From positions 1 through 58,017 of the forward strand of contig JAAYKL010000062.1 of NCBI GenBank assembly GCA_012522445.1: a stretch of DNA of 58,017 nucleotides. The letters run 5' to 3'. Source of the stretch: Myxococcales bacterium. Its GTDB lineage: Bacteria; Myxococcota_A; Polyangia; JAAYKL01. This document shows, piece by piece, positions 33,878-44,300 of the stretch. Every line of letters begins with the position of its first letter. Within the stretch, counting starts at the first letter, position 1. The position numbers and the translations under genes are program-made. The notes under the pieces are model-generated. The model had not been told where the DNA came from. It saw only the letters and a list, made by a program, of their open reading frames with translations, and did not search any database.

Positions 33878-36530
33878 GGTCGGTGTCAACGGAGTGCAGC
33901 AAACGCGCGATGAGCGCGGTCCAGCCGGTTTGGTGACTGGCCCCCATGCCCTGACCGGTGTCGCCGTCGAAGTACTCGTGAAACAACACCAGGTCGCGAA
34001 AGCGGACATCGTTTTGAAACGGAGCGCGAACGCCGTGAAAGGGGCGGTGCCCATTCGCATTTTTGAGAAAGATGTTGGTGAGACGGCGCGTGATCTCCTG
34101 GGCCACTTGCGCGAGGTTCATCATCTGGTTTGAACCCGAAGGGCACGCCACCTTAAGCGTGTCCCCATAGTACAAATGCAACTGTCGCAGCGCGCACACC
34201 AGCAGCGTGTTGAAGGGGAACCACACCGGACCGCGCCAATTGGCGTTGCCGCCGAACTGCAGCACGGGAGAGGCGCCCGGTGCGTATTCCACGCGGCACT
34301 CCTGTCCATCGATTTGAAATCGAAACGGGGTCCCCTGGTGCATTTTGGAGAGCGAGCGCACGCCATAGGGCGACAGGAATTCGTCTTCGCTGAGCAGCCG
34401 GCTCAAAATGCGCCGCAGTTTGTCCGCGTCGACAATGGAGAGCATTGTGCGGCCCGCCACACCAGGGACGCCGTAGTCGCGGTTGATGGTGCGAAATTGC
34501 GGCAAGCGCTGCAGGGTCTCGGCGACGCGCTGTTGTAACACCGGGTGCCGCTGCCATTGCTCCGCTTCAATGATCAATGTGGCGCAGAGCGGTAGCAATC
34601 CCGTCATGGAGCGAACGCGCAGTTTTTCGATGCGCCCGCCGGGGCAGCGAACCACGTCGTAGAAGAAACCGTCGCGCTCATCCCACATCTCGATACCGGT
34701 GCCTTCGGGGCGGTCCATCGCCGACGCCAGCCAGATGAAGTGAGAAATAAACTGCGCCGCCAAGTCGATGTAATGCGGTGCCACTTCGGCGAGCTCCAAA
34801 CAGATATCGATCATGCGCTGTGCGTAGTAGGCCATCCAAACCGCTGCCGTTGATTGCTCGAGATAGCCGCCCGTGGGCAACGCGGCGGTGCCGTCGAAAA
34901 TACCGACGCCATCTACGCTGACAAAACCACCCGCATAAATGGTTTTTCCCAGGCGGTCTTTGCGGTTCAACCACCAGGTGAAATTGGCGTACAAGCGCGA
35001 AAACATCCGCTGAAGAAATTCGGTATCACCCCGTGCGCGCTGCGCTTTCTCGCGGCGATACAAATAGAGAGCGGCAGCGGCGTGCACCGGCGGGTGCGCA
35101 TCTGAGAAATGCCATTCGTGCGCCGGGAGTTGCCCGCTGGGGTGCTGGTAGCGATCGCTGAACAAGATCTCCATCTGCGATTTGGCGTAATCGATGTCGA
35201 CCTCGGCCAGCGCCGCCGCGTGAAAGGCGAGGTCCCAAGCGGCATAACTGGGATGCTCCCACTTGTCCGGCATGGAGAGAATGTCGTCATTGCGCATGTG
35301 GAACCAGTCCTGATTGCGCACGTGACGCTGGCTAGGTGAGAAGGGATCCGCCTCGCGCTCCGCCAGCCATTTGAACATGTCGCAGTGGTAGTACTGCTTG
35401 GACCACAGGAGCCCGGCCAAGGCCTGGCGGAAGACATTTTTCTCATCGTCGCCGAGCACATCGGGGGCCAGGTGCGCGTAAAACTCATCGGCTTCCAGCG
35501 CGCGCTGACGAAAGATTTGTCGAAAAGTATCGCCGAACAGCGAGGCTTTGTCGCCGGGCGTCGCGGTGGTGAGACGCAACTGCAGCGTCGTGGATTTGCG
35601 CGCCTTAATGTGCAGCGCAAAGTGCAGCGCTGCCTTGGTACCGGTGTGGTTGGGATTGACGGTGGTGGCGTCGCCTTTGACGAGGTAATTGTTGATCCCG
35701 TCCTTCACCCAAGGCGCAAAGTTGCGCAACCCATACAGGCGTTGGATGTTGGTTTCGTTTTCGGTGAAGAGCAGCGGCACCGAGGTCTCGGCGCAGAGAT
35801 AGTACTTGCCGAGTTCGTCATGCTCGGCTTCGATAATGGTCATGCCCGCCGGATCGGTCATGCGGCGCAGCATCGGCCTCGGCGCTGTGGATGGCGCCAT
35901 CGCCCACGTGTTGCGAAACCACAGCGTGGGCAGCAAGTGCAACACCGCATCGCGCCCACCGCGATTGCTCACCGTTAGGCGGATTAAGATGTCGTCGGTC
36001 GCCCCCTTGGCGTATTCGACTTGCACATCAAAATAACGCTCATCGTCGAAGACCCCGGTGTCGAGCAACTCGTATTCGGGTTCGTGGCGGGAGCGCTGGC
36101 GATTGACGCGCACCAACTCGTCGTAGGGAAACGGCGCCTGCGGGTACTTGTAGAGGTACTTCATGTACGAATGCGTCGGCGTGGCATCGAGGTAGAAATA
36201 ACACTCTTTCACGTCTTCGCCGTGGTTGCCCTCGGCGTTGGTCAGCCCGAACAGGCGCTCTTTGATAATGGGATCTTTTTCGTTCCACATGGCGAGCGCA
36301 AAACAGAGGCGTTGCTTTTCATCGGAGATGCCCGCCAGGCCATCTTCGCCCCAGCGATATGCGCGAGAGCGCGCGTGATCATGCGGAAAGTAAGTCCAGG
36401 CACCGCCATCGGAGCTGGCGTCTTCTCGCACGGTCCCCCACTGTCGTTCGCTGAGATACGGCCCCCACAAACGCCACGCCTCGGCGCCGCTTCGGGTTGC
36501 TGCCAGACGTTCGTGTTCTTTCGTACGCAT
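33867..36530 (-). CDS. GH63-like glucosidase
   Basis: 887 residues, the usual size for bacterial proteins annotated as mannosyl-oligosaccharide-glucosidase-like (MGH1 clan). Recognisable segments are [18 protein letters not shown] near the start, [19 protein letters not shown], the (alpha/alpha)6 barrel region ending [17 protein letters not shown], and the closing [20 protein letters not shown]. It likely hydrolyses alpha-linked glucosides such as glucosylglycerate-type compounds or oligosaccharides in the cytoplasm; no signal peptide is present. ATG at 36530 follows GGAGGTGACA. The AmgK-like kinase gene ends 59 bp upstream on the same strand. Confidence 0.87.
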   Translation of the reverse strand: MRTKEHERLAATRSGAEAWRLWGPYLSERQWGTVREDASSDGGAWTYFPHDHARSRAYRWGEDGLAGISDEKQRLCFALAMWNEKDPIIKERLFGLTNAEGNHGEDVKECYFYLDATPTHSYMKYLYKYPQAPFPYDELVRVNRQRSRHEPEYELLDTGVFDDERYFDVQVEYAKGATDDILIRLTVSNRGGRDAVLHLLPTLWFRNTWAMAPSTAPRPMLRRMTDPAGMTIIEAEHDELGKYYLCAETSVPLLFTENETNIQRLYGLRNFAPWVKDGINNYLVKGDATTVNPNHTGTKAALHFALHIKARKSTTLQLRLTTATPGDKASLFGDTFRQIFRQRALEADEFYAHLAPDVLGDDEKNVFRQALAGLLWSKQYYHCDMFKWLAEREADPFSPSQRHVRNQDWFHMRNDDILSMPDKWEHPSYAAWDLAFHAAALAEVDIDYAKSQMEILFSDRYQHPSGQLPAHEWHFSDAHPPVHAAAALYLYRREKAQRARGDTEFLQRMFSRLYANFTWWLNRKDRLGKTIYAGGFVSVDGVGIFDGTAALPTGGYLEQSTAAVWMAYYAQRMIDICLELAEVAPHYIDLAAQFISHFIWLASAMDRPEGTGIEMWDERDGFFYDVVRCPGGRIEKLRVRSMTGLLPLCATLIIEAEQWQRHPVLQQRVAETLQRLPQFRTINRDYGVPGVAGRTMLSIVDADKLRRILSRLLSEDEFLSPYGVRSLSKMHQGTPFRFQIDGQECRVEYAPGASPVLQFGGNANWRGPVWFPFNTLLVCALRQLHLYYGDTLKVACPSGSNQMMNLAQVAQEITRRLTNIFLKNANGHRPFHGVRAPFQNDVRFRDLVLFHEYFDGDTGQGMGASHQTGWTALIARLLHSVDTDPIF

Positions 36531-36589
36531 TGTCACCTCCGGCCACGTTTTGGGTTGTGCGTCGCTTTACCGGCACCACTTTTTAATTA

Positions 36590-37633
36590 TCACTCTTTGG
36601 GCAGCCCCGCAAAGAACTCCGGATCGGCCAGGGCCAGACAGCGCTTCAAGTCTGTCCACCCCTCCAACGCCACCAAGGCCTCTCTGACGCGTTGAAACGA
36701 CGGGGAGACAAATGGCAAAAAGGACGGGTCGTTGCGCGTGCGATCTATAAAGATAAAGCGGCCACCGTCCTTGAGTTTTCGCTGCACGGAGAGCAAGAGA
36801 AATTCGCGTTTCACCTCGGCCAAGGGCCACCCGCGCTGCACGGCATAATCGCACAGCAAGCGCTGGCGCAACGCATCATCTAGCGGCACATAAGAGTCGT
36901 GGAGCAAGGCCACCAAGTCGTAGGTGCGCGGACCGATAAAGGCGTCTTGAAAATCGATGATGCAGAGCGCCGACGGCGACACCGGAAGATGCGGACGCAC
37001 CATGAGATTTCGCGACTGGTAATCGCGGTGCACAAACCCCTTGGGCAACTGGTCCAAGGCGTGGGCCAGCGCGTCGAAGGCCTCCTGCAGGGGTTGGCGC
37101 ACAGACGGTGAGAGCGTTTTCCCCAGACGCGCCTCCAAGCCGTATGTCAAATAGTGCTCCAGCTCGCTGCGCAGCAACGCGAAATCATAATGGCGCTCTG
37201 CGGCCACACACCCGCTGGGGATAGGCCACATCTGCGCATGCATGTGTGCGAGCAAGGACACCGCAGCGCGATACCAGGCCTCCCGCTCATCGCTCGAAGC
37301 GCCTTGCCAGGCGTGATAAAATGTCACGTCGCCCAAGTCCTCGAGAAGCACCGCCCCCTGTGTCGCCGATGCATCCAAATAAATGCGGGGCACCGGCAGT
37401 CCTGCTTGCTGCAGATGGCGCTGTACGTTGACAAAGGGCAACTCTGCTGGCGCATCCGCGAGGTGTACTTCTGGGACGTCGCCAAGCCACATCAAGACAG
37501 CGCTGGCGCAGGGCGCCCCTTGCAACATCAGGCGAAAATAACGGCGTGTCGACGCTCCGTGCGGCATTTCCAATTGGCGCATCACCGCGACCTCGGAACC
37601 AAAAGCTTGTTGCACCAATGCGTGGACGTTCAC
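36590..37633 (-). CDS. AmgK-like sugar/phosphotransferase family kinase
   Basis: 347 residues from a GTG that follows AAGGAGGCACAC. The APH fold shows ASTRRYFRL as the nucleotide loop, catalytic FVHRDYQSRNLMV and metal-binding IIDFQDAFIGPRTYDLVALL. This HRDYxSRNLM...DFQDA combination is typical of AmgK, the anomeric kinase for N-acetylmuramate/N-acetylglucosamine in MurU-dependent peptidoglycan recycling. No murU-like nucleotidyltransferase is adjacent, so the substrate is inferred from motif likeness. An aminoglycoside phosphotransferase is less likely. Confidence 0.75.
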   Translation of the reverse strand: MNVHALVQQAFGSEVAVMRQLEMPHGASTRRYFRLMLQGAPCASAVLMWLGDVPEVHLADAPAELPFVNVQRHLQQAGLPVPRIYLDASATQGAVLLEDLGDVTFYHAWQGASSDEREAWYRAAVSLLAHMHAQMWPIPSGCVAAERHYDFALLRSELEHYLTYGLEARLGKTLSPSVRQPLQEAFDALAHALDQLPKGFVHRDYQSRNLMVRPHLPVSPSALCIIDFQDAFIGPRTYDLVALLHDSYVPLDDALRQRLLCDYAVQRGWPLAEVKREFLLLSVQRKLKDGGRFIFIDRTRNDPSFLPFVSPSFQRVREALVALEGWTDLKRCLALADPEFFAGLPKE

Positions 37634-37751
37634 GTGTGCCTCCTTGTCCAACACCGCCCAAGAAAAACGGCGTGTGGGTTGCCTGCCCCCTGCCACCTCC
37701 GGTATGAAGCCGGAGAGAACCACTTGTCACCTGCGAACGGAACTGCAGCAC

Positions 37752-38408
37752 ATGTCTCACGCCCATATCGAAACCATTTTGGCCCACCTGGGCTTGTCCG
37801 TTGCAGCGGCGCAACAACAGCGCCTCGCACAGTACGCCCGCATCGTGATCGACGCCAACGCCCGTGTCAACATCACAGGTGCGCGCGACATCGCCGGATT
37901 CATTCTCGGTCCTTTGTTCGATGCCCTCACGCTCATCCCGGTGCTCAGGGCCCACGCCACCCTCATCGACGTCGGCTCCGGCGGAGGGCTGCCCGCCCTA
38001 CCCCTCGCCATCTTGCGCCCCGAAATAACGCTCACCCTCACCGAGCCCCGCACGCGACGCTTTCGCTTTTTGCAAGAAGCCGCCACCGCACTCGACCTGC
38101 CGCTCGACATTCGCGCCACACAAGACCGCGAACTACCCGCACAATCCTGGGACGGCGCCGTGGCCCAAGCGGTGTTCCCCCCGCCCATATGGCTCAAGCG
38201 CGGCCGACGCCTCGTACGCGATGGCGGTGCCCTCTACGCGCTAACCTCCGCACCAATAGACCCCACCGCGCTGCCCCCCAAGTGCCGCATCGAGCAGCAG
38301 CAATCCTGGCAGCGCCCCGGAGATGCTACCCCGCGATACGCCACGCGCGTTGGCGTGTACGCGCATGCCGCGCCCCTCAAAGATGTTGCGGAAAATAACG
38401 GCGATTAA
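37752..38408 (+). CDS. rsmG: 16S rRNA (guanine-N7) methyltransferase RsmG
   Basis: 218 residues, normal for RsmG (GidB). The SAM site is DVGSGGGLPALPLAI and the next motif is LTEPRTRRFRFLQEAA, in place of the more common ES..KK..FL. The N-terminal ARVNITGARD matches the family NLT-like segment. It methylates G527 of 16S rRNA. The gene is outside the usual mnmG-rsmG-parAB locus and the sequence is divergent, so the call is good but not certain. Start at 37752 gives the natural RsmG length; no strong ribosome binding site is seen. Confidence 0.75.
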   Translation: MSHAHIETILAHLGLSVAAAQQQRLAQYARIVIDANARVNITGARDIAGFILGPLFDALTLIPVLRAHATLIDVGSGGGLPALPLAILRPEITLTLTEPRTRRFRFLQEAATALDLPLDIRATQDRELPAQSWDGAVAQAVFPPPIWLKRGRRLVRDGGALYALTSAPIDPTALPPKCRIEQQQSWQRPGDATPRYATRVGVYAHAAPLKDVAENNGD

Positions 38409-38818
38409 AACGGTGTGCCCGAAAGGTGCTCCTCGGCCATCATGACCCAGCCGCTGTTTTTGTACTCCCAATGCTGCCGAGTCACCGTGCTGTGCACCAC
38501 CATTTCGGATTTCCGGTACCAGGTAAAGCGCACCGATACGACGGCTTTGTGCTGCTTATCGTCGTACACGGTCTCGAGTATCTCCGCGTCTGACACCAAC
38601 AGCGTTTCGCCCCACCCCTCGTGCAATGCTTTGAAGCTATCGAGGACCTCGGGATCGACCACGGGAAAGACATCGTTGTAGCGCCCCCAACGCAGGCCTT
38701 CATTGAAATGATAGGTGGCCATTGTCAGTTTTTGACGCGGCCCCTCGGCAATGCCGCAGGCTGTCATCCCCATGCCGATAACGCATACCAGTAGGACCCC
38801 CCAACAAATGTGACGCAT
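38405..38818 (-). CDS. Small lipoprotein
   Basis: 137 residues. Lipoprotein signal ends MGMTAC (Cys21). The mature part is compact and acidic-basic mixed, with VVSVRFTWYRKSEMVVHSTVTR and QHWEYKNSGWVMM, resembling an NTF2/DUF4878-like cone fold, though I cannot assign it. ATG at 38818 uses GAGGGTTGAAC, which lies inside the end of the upstream phosphatase gene, so the two are probably one operon. It overlaps the end of rsmG by 4 bp (convergent). Confidence 0.75.
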   Translation of the reverse strand: MRHICWGVLLVCVIGMGMTACGIAEGPRQKLTMATYHFNEGLRWGRYNDVFPVVDPEVLDSFKALHEGWGETLLVSDAEILETVYDDKQHKAVVSVRFTWYRKSEMVVHSTVTRQHWEYKNSGWVMMAEEHLSGTPF

Positions 38819-38823
38819 GATGT

Positions 38824-39600
38824 TCAACCCTCGCAAACCTGCACCAACACGACGGTGCTATTGTCTTCGCCACCATGTTGATTGGCGGCATCGACGAGGG
38901 CGGCGCAGGCCTGGGGCAAGTCATTGATGTGCTCGTTGACGATGGAGCCGATTTGCTCGTCGGTGAGCATGCCGCTCAGGCCATCGGAGCACAGCAACAT
39001 GATGTCGCCGACCTCCACCGGCGCTGTCTGCATGTCCACCTCCACCATTTCCTGCATGCCCAAGGCGCGCGTAATGACGTTGGTGGGCAGCTCGGCGAGT
39101 TGCTCCGGAGAGAGGTCGGGGGCCGCACGCAAGTAATCGTTGATGAGAGAGTGGTCTTCGGTCATCAGCTCGATGTCGCCATCGCGCAACCGGTAGCAGC
39201 GAGAGTCGCCCACGTGTGCGATGTGCATGGCCGAATTGTCGTCGATGCTGAGAATGCCTACAACCGTGGTGCCCATGCCCGTATGCTCGCCGGGTATGAC
39301 CGAATCGCTGAAGATTTTGTTGTTGGCCAGTTGAATGGCCGTCGAGAAGCGGTTTACCGAAAACGAGAGCTTTGGGTCGAACTGAAATGGCCAGGTAACA
39401 TCGTCGCTCTCGGTGTCTTTAAAAAATTGTTCGATGGTATCTACCGCCATTTTGGATGCCACGTCGCCAGCGCGATGCCCACCCATGCCGTCGGCCACCA
39501 CAAAGAGGTTAAATTCAGAAAAAAGACCGAAGCTGTCTTCGTTGTGATCGCGCTCAATGCCGACATCGGTTAGGCCAGCCACTTTCAAATACTTTCCCAT
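38824..39600 (-). CDS. PP2C-family Ser/Thr protein phosphatase
   Basis: 258 residues. Metal-binding motifs RDHNEDSFG, VVADGMGGHRAGD, HVGDSRCYRLRDG, LLCSDGLSGML and GGEDNSTVVLV are all present, so it should be an active Mn2+/Mg2+ phosphatase acting on phospho-Ser/Thr proteins. It is cytoplasmic with no membrane segment. ATG at 39600 follows AGGGGTTGAA and gives MGKYLKVAGLTDVG. It lies 127 bp downstream of the kinase gene on the same strand, a typical kinase/phosphatase pair. Confidence 0.93.
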   Translation of the reverse strand: MGKYLKVAGLTDVGIERDHNEDSFGLFSEFNLFVVADGMGGHRAGDVASKMAVDTIEQFFKDTESDDVTWPFQFDPKLSFSVNRFSTAIQLANNKIFSDSVIPGEHTGMGTTVVGILSIDDNSAMHIAHVGDSRCYRLRDGDIELMTEDHSLINDYLRAAPDLSPEQLAELPTNVITRALGMQEMVEVDMQTAPVEVGDIMLLCSDGLSGMLTDEQIGSIVNEHINDLPQACAALVDAANQHGGEDNSTVVLVQVCEG

Positions 39601-39727
39601 TTCAACCCCTGGTGTGCAAATGATGGCACGGCGTGAACCGGCCGCCATGTTTGAAAGTTCGCGTCAAAAATCCAGCATGAAATTGGCGCGCAAATGTGTG
39701 CATACACTCCATTGTCACGATTGTTCG

Positions 39728-41119
39728 CTACGGAATGACATCTAAAAGCCATAACAAACCAAAAATAAGCCCTGCGCCGGCAAAGGCCAGCAACAAGCCC
39801 AAAATAAAGTTTTGCCGGTCATCTTCTTCGTCTTCGGCATAAAACTCTTGGGGATAAATATCGGCGGCGTTTAACTGTCCCGGCGGCAACGTGGCATCCA
39901 CGCGCACCATCTCAGAGCCCTCGAGCATCTGTGACAGCGAGACGCCAGCCCCCGAGCTGTGCGCTCCCATGTTGCTGTGCCCCATGGGCCCTATCAGTCC
40001 AGACTCGCGCCAGGCGCCAGACTCCGTACGCTGCGCTCTTCGCTGGCGGTCTAAGGCCGCGAACGGGTTGAGCGGGTTGGGACCAATGGTGGTGACCACT
40101 TCGCGGTAGTGCTCGAATTTTTCTTCTTTGACAGGCGAGAAACGCCCCAGCTCTTCTTGAATGAGTTCGTCGATGATGGAGGGCTTCGGGGTCTCGACTT
40201 GTCGTTTTTTGATGATGGCGTTGACCGTACGGCGCAGGTCGAAGCTCGTCACCTTGAGCCGTTCGGAGAACAGGTAATTGGCCAAATCCTCGGCCAGGGC
40301 GTCGCAGGTGGGGTAACGCTGATCGGGGTCGACCGCCAAAGCCTTGCGGACAATGCGCTCCAGCTCGGGTTTGACGCGCGGGTTGTATTGCGATGGGGCG
40401 GGCACGTCTCCGGCGCGCACCAGGTGAATGGTGGCCACATCGGTTTTGCCCAGAAAGAGGCGCTTGTTGGTGAGCAATTCCCAAAGGACAATGCCGCAGG
40501 CAAAGACGTCGGCCCGGAGATCCACCGGCTTGGCGTGCGCGGCCTCGGGCGACAGATAAGCGAATTTGCCTTTGACGACGCCGGGATCGGTGTTTTCGAT
40601 TTGGCTCGTGGCCTTGGCCAGACCAAAGTCCACGATTTTGACCTCGCCCTCTTTGGACAGCAGGACGTTGGGCGGGCTGACATCGCGGTGCACAATGCCG
40701 AGATTGTCGCCGTTGGCATCGGTGAGATTGTGGGCATAAGACAAACCGCGGCACATCTCCATGACGATGTACACCGACTGTGCCACCGGCAGCAGCGCGT
40801 TTTGTTCTTTTAAAGTTTCGATGAGGTTTTTGAGGTTCGTCCCGTCGACGAACTCCATGACGATGAAGTAGGTGCCGCCCGCTTCTCCGATGTCGAACAC
40901 CTGCACCACGTTGGCATGTGTCATGCGCAGGCTGAGGCGCGCCTCGTCGAGAAACATCGCGATAAACTTAGTGTTTTCAACCAGATGCGGCAGCACCCGC
41001 TTGATGGCGACATTTTTGGTGAAGCCCTCTATGCCCTCGGCAACACCGGTGAAAACCTCGGCCATGCCGCCGGCATCCAGCTTGCGGGTGATTTGGTATT
41101 TTCCGAATTGGGCTGCCAA
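39728..41119 (-). CDS. Membrane-anchored Ser/Thr protein kinase (Hanks type)
   Basis: 463 residues. N-terminal kinase domain (about 7-270): Gly-loop LDAGGMAEVF, catalytic Lys in VAIKRVL, HRDVSPPNVLL and DFGLAKA, YLSPEAA in place of the usual APE. A disordered middle (about 320-430) leads to a single membrane segment near the C-terminus (FILGLLLAFAGAGLIFGLLWLL), so the kinase faces the cytoplasm and only a few residues lie outside; there is no PASTA-like sensor. The start is a TTG, required to include the Gly-loop. It follows a good promoter at 41168-41196. Confidence 0.92.
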   Translation of the reverse strand: MAAQFGKYQITRKLDAGGMAEVFTGVAEGIEGFTKNVAIKRVLPHLVENTKFIAMFLDEARLSLRMTHANVVQVFDIGEAGGTYFIVMEFVDGTNLKNLIETLKEQNALLPVAQSVYIVMEMCRGLSYAHNLTDANGDNLGIVHRDVSPPNVLLSKEGEVKIVDFGLAKATSQIENTDPGVVKGKFAYLSPEAAHAKPVDLRADVFACGIVLWELLTNKRLFLGKTDVATIHLVRAGDVPAPSQYNPRVKPELERIVRKALAVDPDQRYPTCDALAEDLANYLFSERLKVTSFDLRRTVNAIIKKRQVETPKPSIIDELIQEELGRFSPVKEEKFEHYREVVTTIGPNPLNPFAALDRQRRAQRTESGAWRESGLIGPMGHSNMGAHSSGAGVSLSQMLEGSEMVRVDATLPPGQLNAADIYPQEFYAEDEEDDRQNFILGLLLAFAGAGLIFGLLWLLDVIP

Positions 41120-41167
41120 GCTGTTGGTCCGTTCGTCGATTCACCACGGGAGCAGGTGATTCTCCCG

Positions 41168-41196
41168 ACTATGAACGGATTCCCCAAGGGGGTCAA
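41168..41196 (-). promoter_or_regulatory. Sigma-70 promoter for the kinase gene
   Basis: Minus-strand TTGACC (41196-41191), 17-bp spacer, CATAGT (41173-41168). It matches 5 and 4 of the consensus bases and places the start about 40 bp before the TTG codon at 41119. The remaining gap to 41334 has no gene. Confidence 0.6.
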
Positions 41197-41334
41197 CATT
41201 TTACCTGTACTGTTTTCAGCGGTTACCGCGCCATTTTTCGGGCCCATTTGCCGGGAATGCGAATGCGCAAACAGACAAAAATTCGCACCAAAAGGGCTGA
41301 TGCAACAAAGCGAGTGGGGCGATATTTTCTGCGG

Positions 41335-44300
41335 TTAGCCCCTGGGGGGGCGTTGTCGCGTTTGAAACCAAGTGCGGTACTCTTCCATGCGCTCGCGTTG
41401 GGCATCCGGAGCGCGATAGCGGCATCCACGCCCCTCTGCACTCGAGGCATCGGCACCCCAGCGCACCTCGGGGCAATCATTGGGGTTGTAGCCCACCTCC
41501 AGCGCTTTTTGGCGCGCCACCACATCGGCCAGCGAAATCCAGTGCGCGGCCCCGTCAGAGGTGGTGTAGGCCACCGTGCGCCGTTGCAGGTCTCGCTGCA
41601 GCAGCGCCGCCATCTCGGCCGCATCAGGTGTATCCCCCGCCGCAGACGCCCAGCGTTCGGGCAGCCCAACGATGTCATCAATGGCCAACAGGAGACGCAT
41701 GTCGCGCGAAGGGCTGGCGAAGTCTTCCCAGGGGCCGGTGGTTTCGAAGATGTCGTGGCCCTCGGGCATATCGATGACGCGACCGTCCGTGCGCTCGCGG
41801 TAACGGCGACCGAGTTCCACCGCCAACACGCGCCGCTGCACTGCCTCCTCGAAGGCGTCGACCCGCCCCTGCACCACTTGGCTGGCCGGGCGCGGCATGG
41901 GCTGAATCAGGTGCTCCACAACGCGGTAAAAATCCGCCACGCTCAGCGCGTACTGCGACAAATCAAACGGTGCAAAATCGCGGTGTCTGCGCAGATCGCG
42001 GTTTTCCAATGCCACCACGGACAAGGCCTCCTCGGGCGGGGGCGGGGACGCATCTTTGGGGCGGCGCACCAGCGGGCGAAAGCGTTTAAACCCCGCGCCG
42101 ACATCTTCGGTGCGCGGATCAAACAAAAAGGAACCCGGCCAAAAACGGCGGCGGCCAATGGTGGTATCGGGCTGTCCGTCCACGGCGAGCAAGACGCCAT
42201 CTGCGCCGGGCTTTTGGGGAATCCACTCAATGATCATCAGCACGTGCCCATAGGGATCGGCGTACACCGCGCCCGGGGAAAGCCAGCGGCGCTCCAAGGG
42301 AATGGGATACAAGTCGGTGGCATCTGCGGCCGGGTGGGTGCGCGTCGCGCCCGAGTGCACGGTCCAGGACACATCGACGGCGGCGAAGTGCGCAAAGGCA
42401 TCGATGTCGGTGTTTTGCTGCGGTTCTCTGGGCAAAAAGGGAAACTCGTTGGCCCGGTACAAATCGCCACAGGACGGCGGCCGCCCCGGTCTTCCGCGGC
42501 TGCAGGAGCGCACCGCAAAGGGGAGCGCGTTTTTCCAAGCGAAGTAGGCGCGCAGCACAAAGGGCAAGTCGGCACAATCGGGCTTCAGCGAAAGCGCGAT
42601 GTCTTCATCTTGCCCGAAGTGGTTGTAAAGCAAATTGCGGGTTTCATCGCCCAGCAGATCTTGCAGATTGTTCCAGGTGCGATCGTCGTCGAGGGGGTAG
42701 TCGAACAAGTGACGCACAAACAGCGAAAAGTAATTCTCGGTGTCCTGCTCCCACCTCAACCGGTGGCGCCAGTACGGCGCTCCCTCTGCGCGCGCGGGGA
42801 GCCTCGGCATGCCGCGCAACACGCCAAAGGGTCGGCAAGCGTACACGTGGTCGCCATCGAGCAATGCGGCCCGCCAGCGCTGGTGATGATCCGGCGTAAA
42901 GGTGGCCACCCACCCTCCGGGGATACCGGGAAGATAGCGAGTGGTCACCGGCACCGGCGAACCGTCCGGACGCCAAATGGCGATCTCTGCGGGGCGCTCG
43001 CCGTTGTCCCCCACAGCGATGACGCGCACAGGTGCTCCCATTACGGGGCGGCGGGGAGAGACGAAGATGCGCAGCGCGTTGTCGTGCTGACAAAGAGCTG
43101 GCGGTTGCGGCGATGCCGGTGCCGTGCGGCGCAGTGAAAAGGCGCCCGGCAGCGATGCGGGAGGACGCGCCCCAAAGACAACGATATCGGTGACGCGCTC
43201 GAGCAGCGATGTGCGCGACGAGCCTTGGCCCAGGGTCATGTCGGTGACCACGACCCGCTGCACGCGCCGGACCGTCTCGCCCTCTCCCCCCGCACAGGGC
43301 GACGCGTACTCCCCCAGGGAATGCAACACCATGGGCGCGCCGGTTTCGCTGCGTCCCAGGTACACCATGATGTGCCCCGGAAAGTACAAGAGCACCAAGC
43401 CGCTCTTCAGGGCTTCGTCGAACCAGGCGGTTTTTTCGCTGGGGGTGGCGCTCGCGGTAGAGATGCGGAACGCGCCCGCCTGGACTTGCCAACCGCTGGT
43501 GCGCGGCAGCGCCAGGCCAAAGGCGCCGAACAAGTCGGCCACCAAATCGGAGCAGTCGCGACCGCCGTTCATGCCGCCCCATCCATAGGGTGTGTCCAAG
43601 TATTGGAAGGCCGTTTCCAGAAAGGCGCGCCGCGTCAATGGGCGGTCGTCGGGCAACAACGCATTCGGTGCGGTGGCCTCGGCGTGGAAAAAACCGCTCT
43701 CCGTAGCGAGGATGACCTCGTTGTGACGGGAGCCGCGCACCGCCTTGGCAAATTGCGGCAAGCGCACGGACGCGCCGTTGACGCCGTTCAATGACACGGG
43801 TTCGCGTGCCCACAGACGCGCTCCCCGCACGAAGCTGCGCGCCCATTTCTCGGGGATGGGCGGCGACAGGGGGGCGTCCTTGGTGATCCATCCAAAGGTG
43901 AAGGCCGTGCGGACAAGCCAGAGCTGTCCCGGCCACTCGGCGAGGACCTCCAGGGGCTCTTGGGGGCGCAGCATCGAGCAGGCGTTGCGGTCATAAGTTT
44001 CGTCGCTGTCTTCGGCAAAGAGCGGCTCGGACAAAGGGGCGCAGCGAACCTGGATGTCTGCCAACGCAACCCGCAACACGCGAGACACCGGGACGGCCTG
44101 GGCGCTTCCCTCGCGCAAGACGCGCAATTGGTTGGCGTCAACGCGGTGTTTGTGACGTCGCACATAACGCCCCTGGGCAACGCGCTGCGTGAAGGCATTG
44201 AGGCGATCCGCCACCAGCGCCGACAGGTCTTGTTGCAAGGGGCGCGACAGATCGGCCTGGCTGACCAAACCAGCACCGCGGCGGCCCACAGCGTCGTTAT

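Noticed and set aside
36590..37633. Aminoglycoside resistance kinase
   Set aside because: The APH fold is shared, but HRDYQSRNLM and DFQDAFIGP match AmgK-type sugar kinases, and no resistance context is present.
41248..43137. 629-codon open frame on the plus strand
   Set aside because: Antisense to the NlpC/P60 lipoprotein; Arg/His/Gly-rich with no domain or ribosome binding site.
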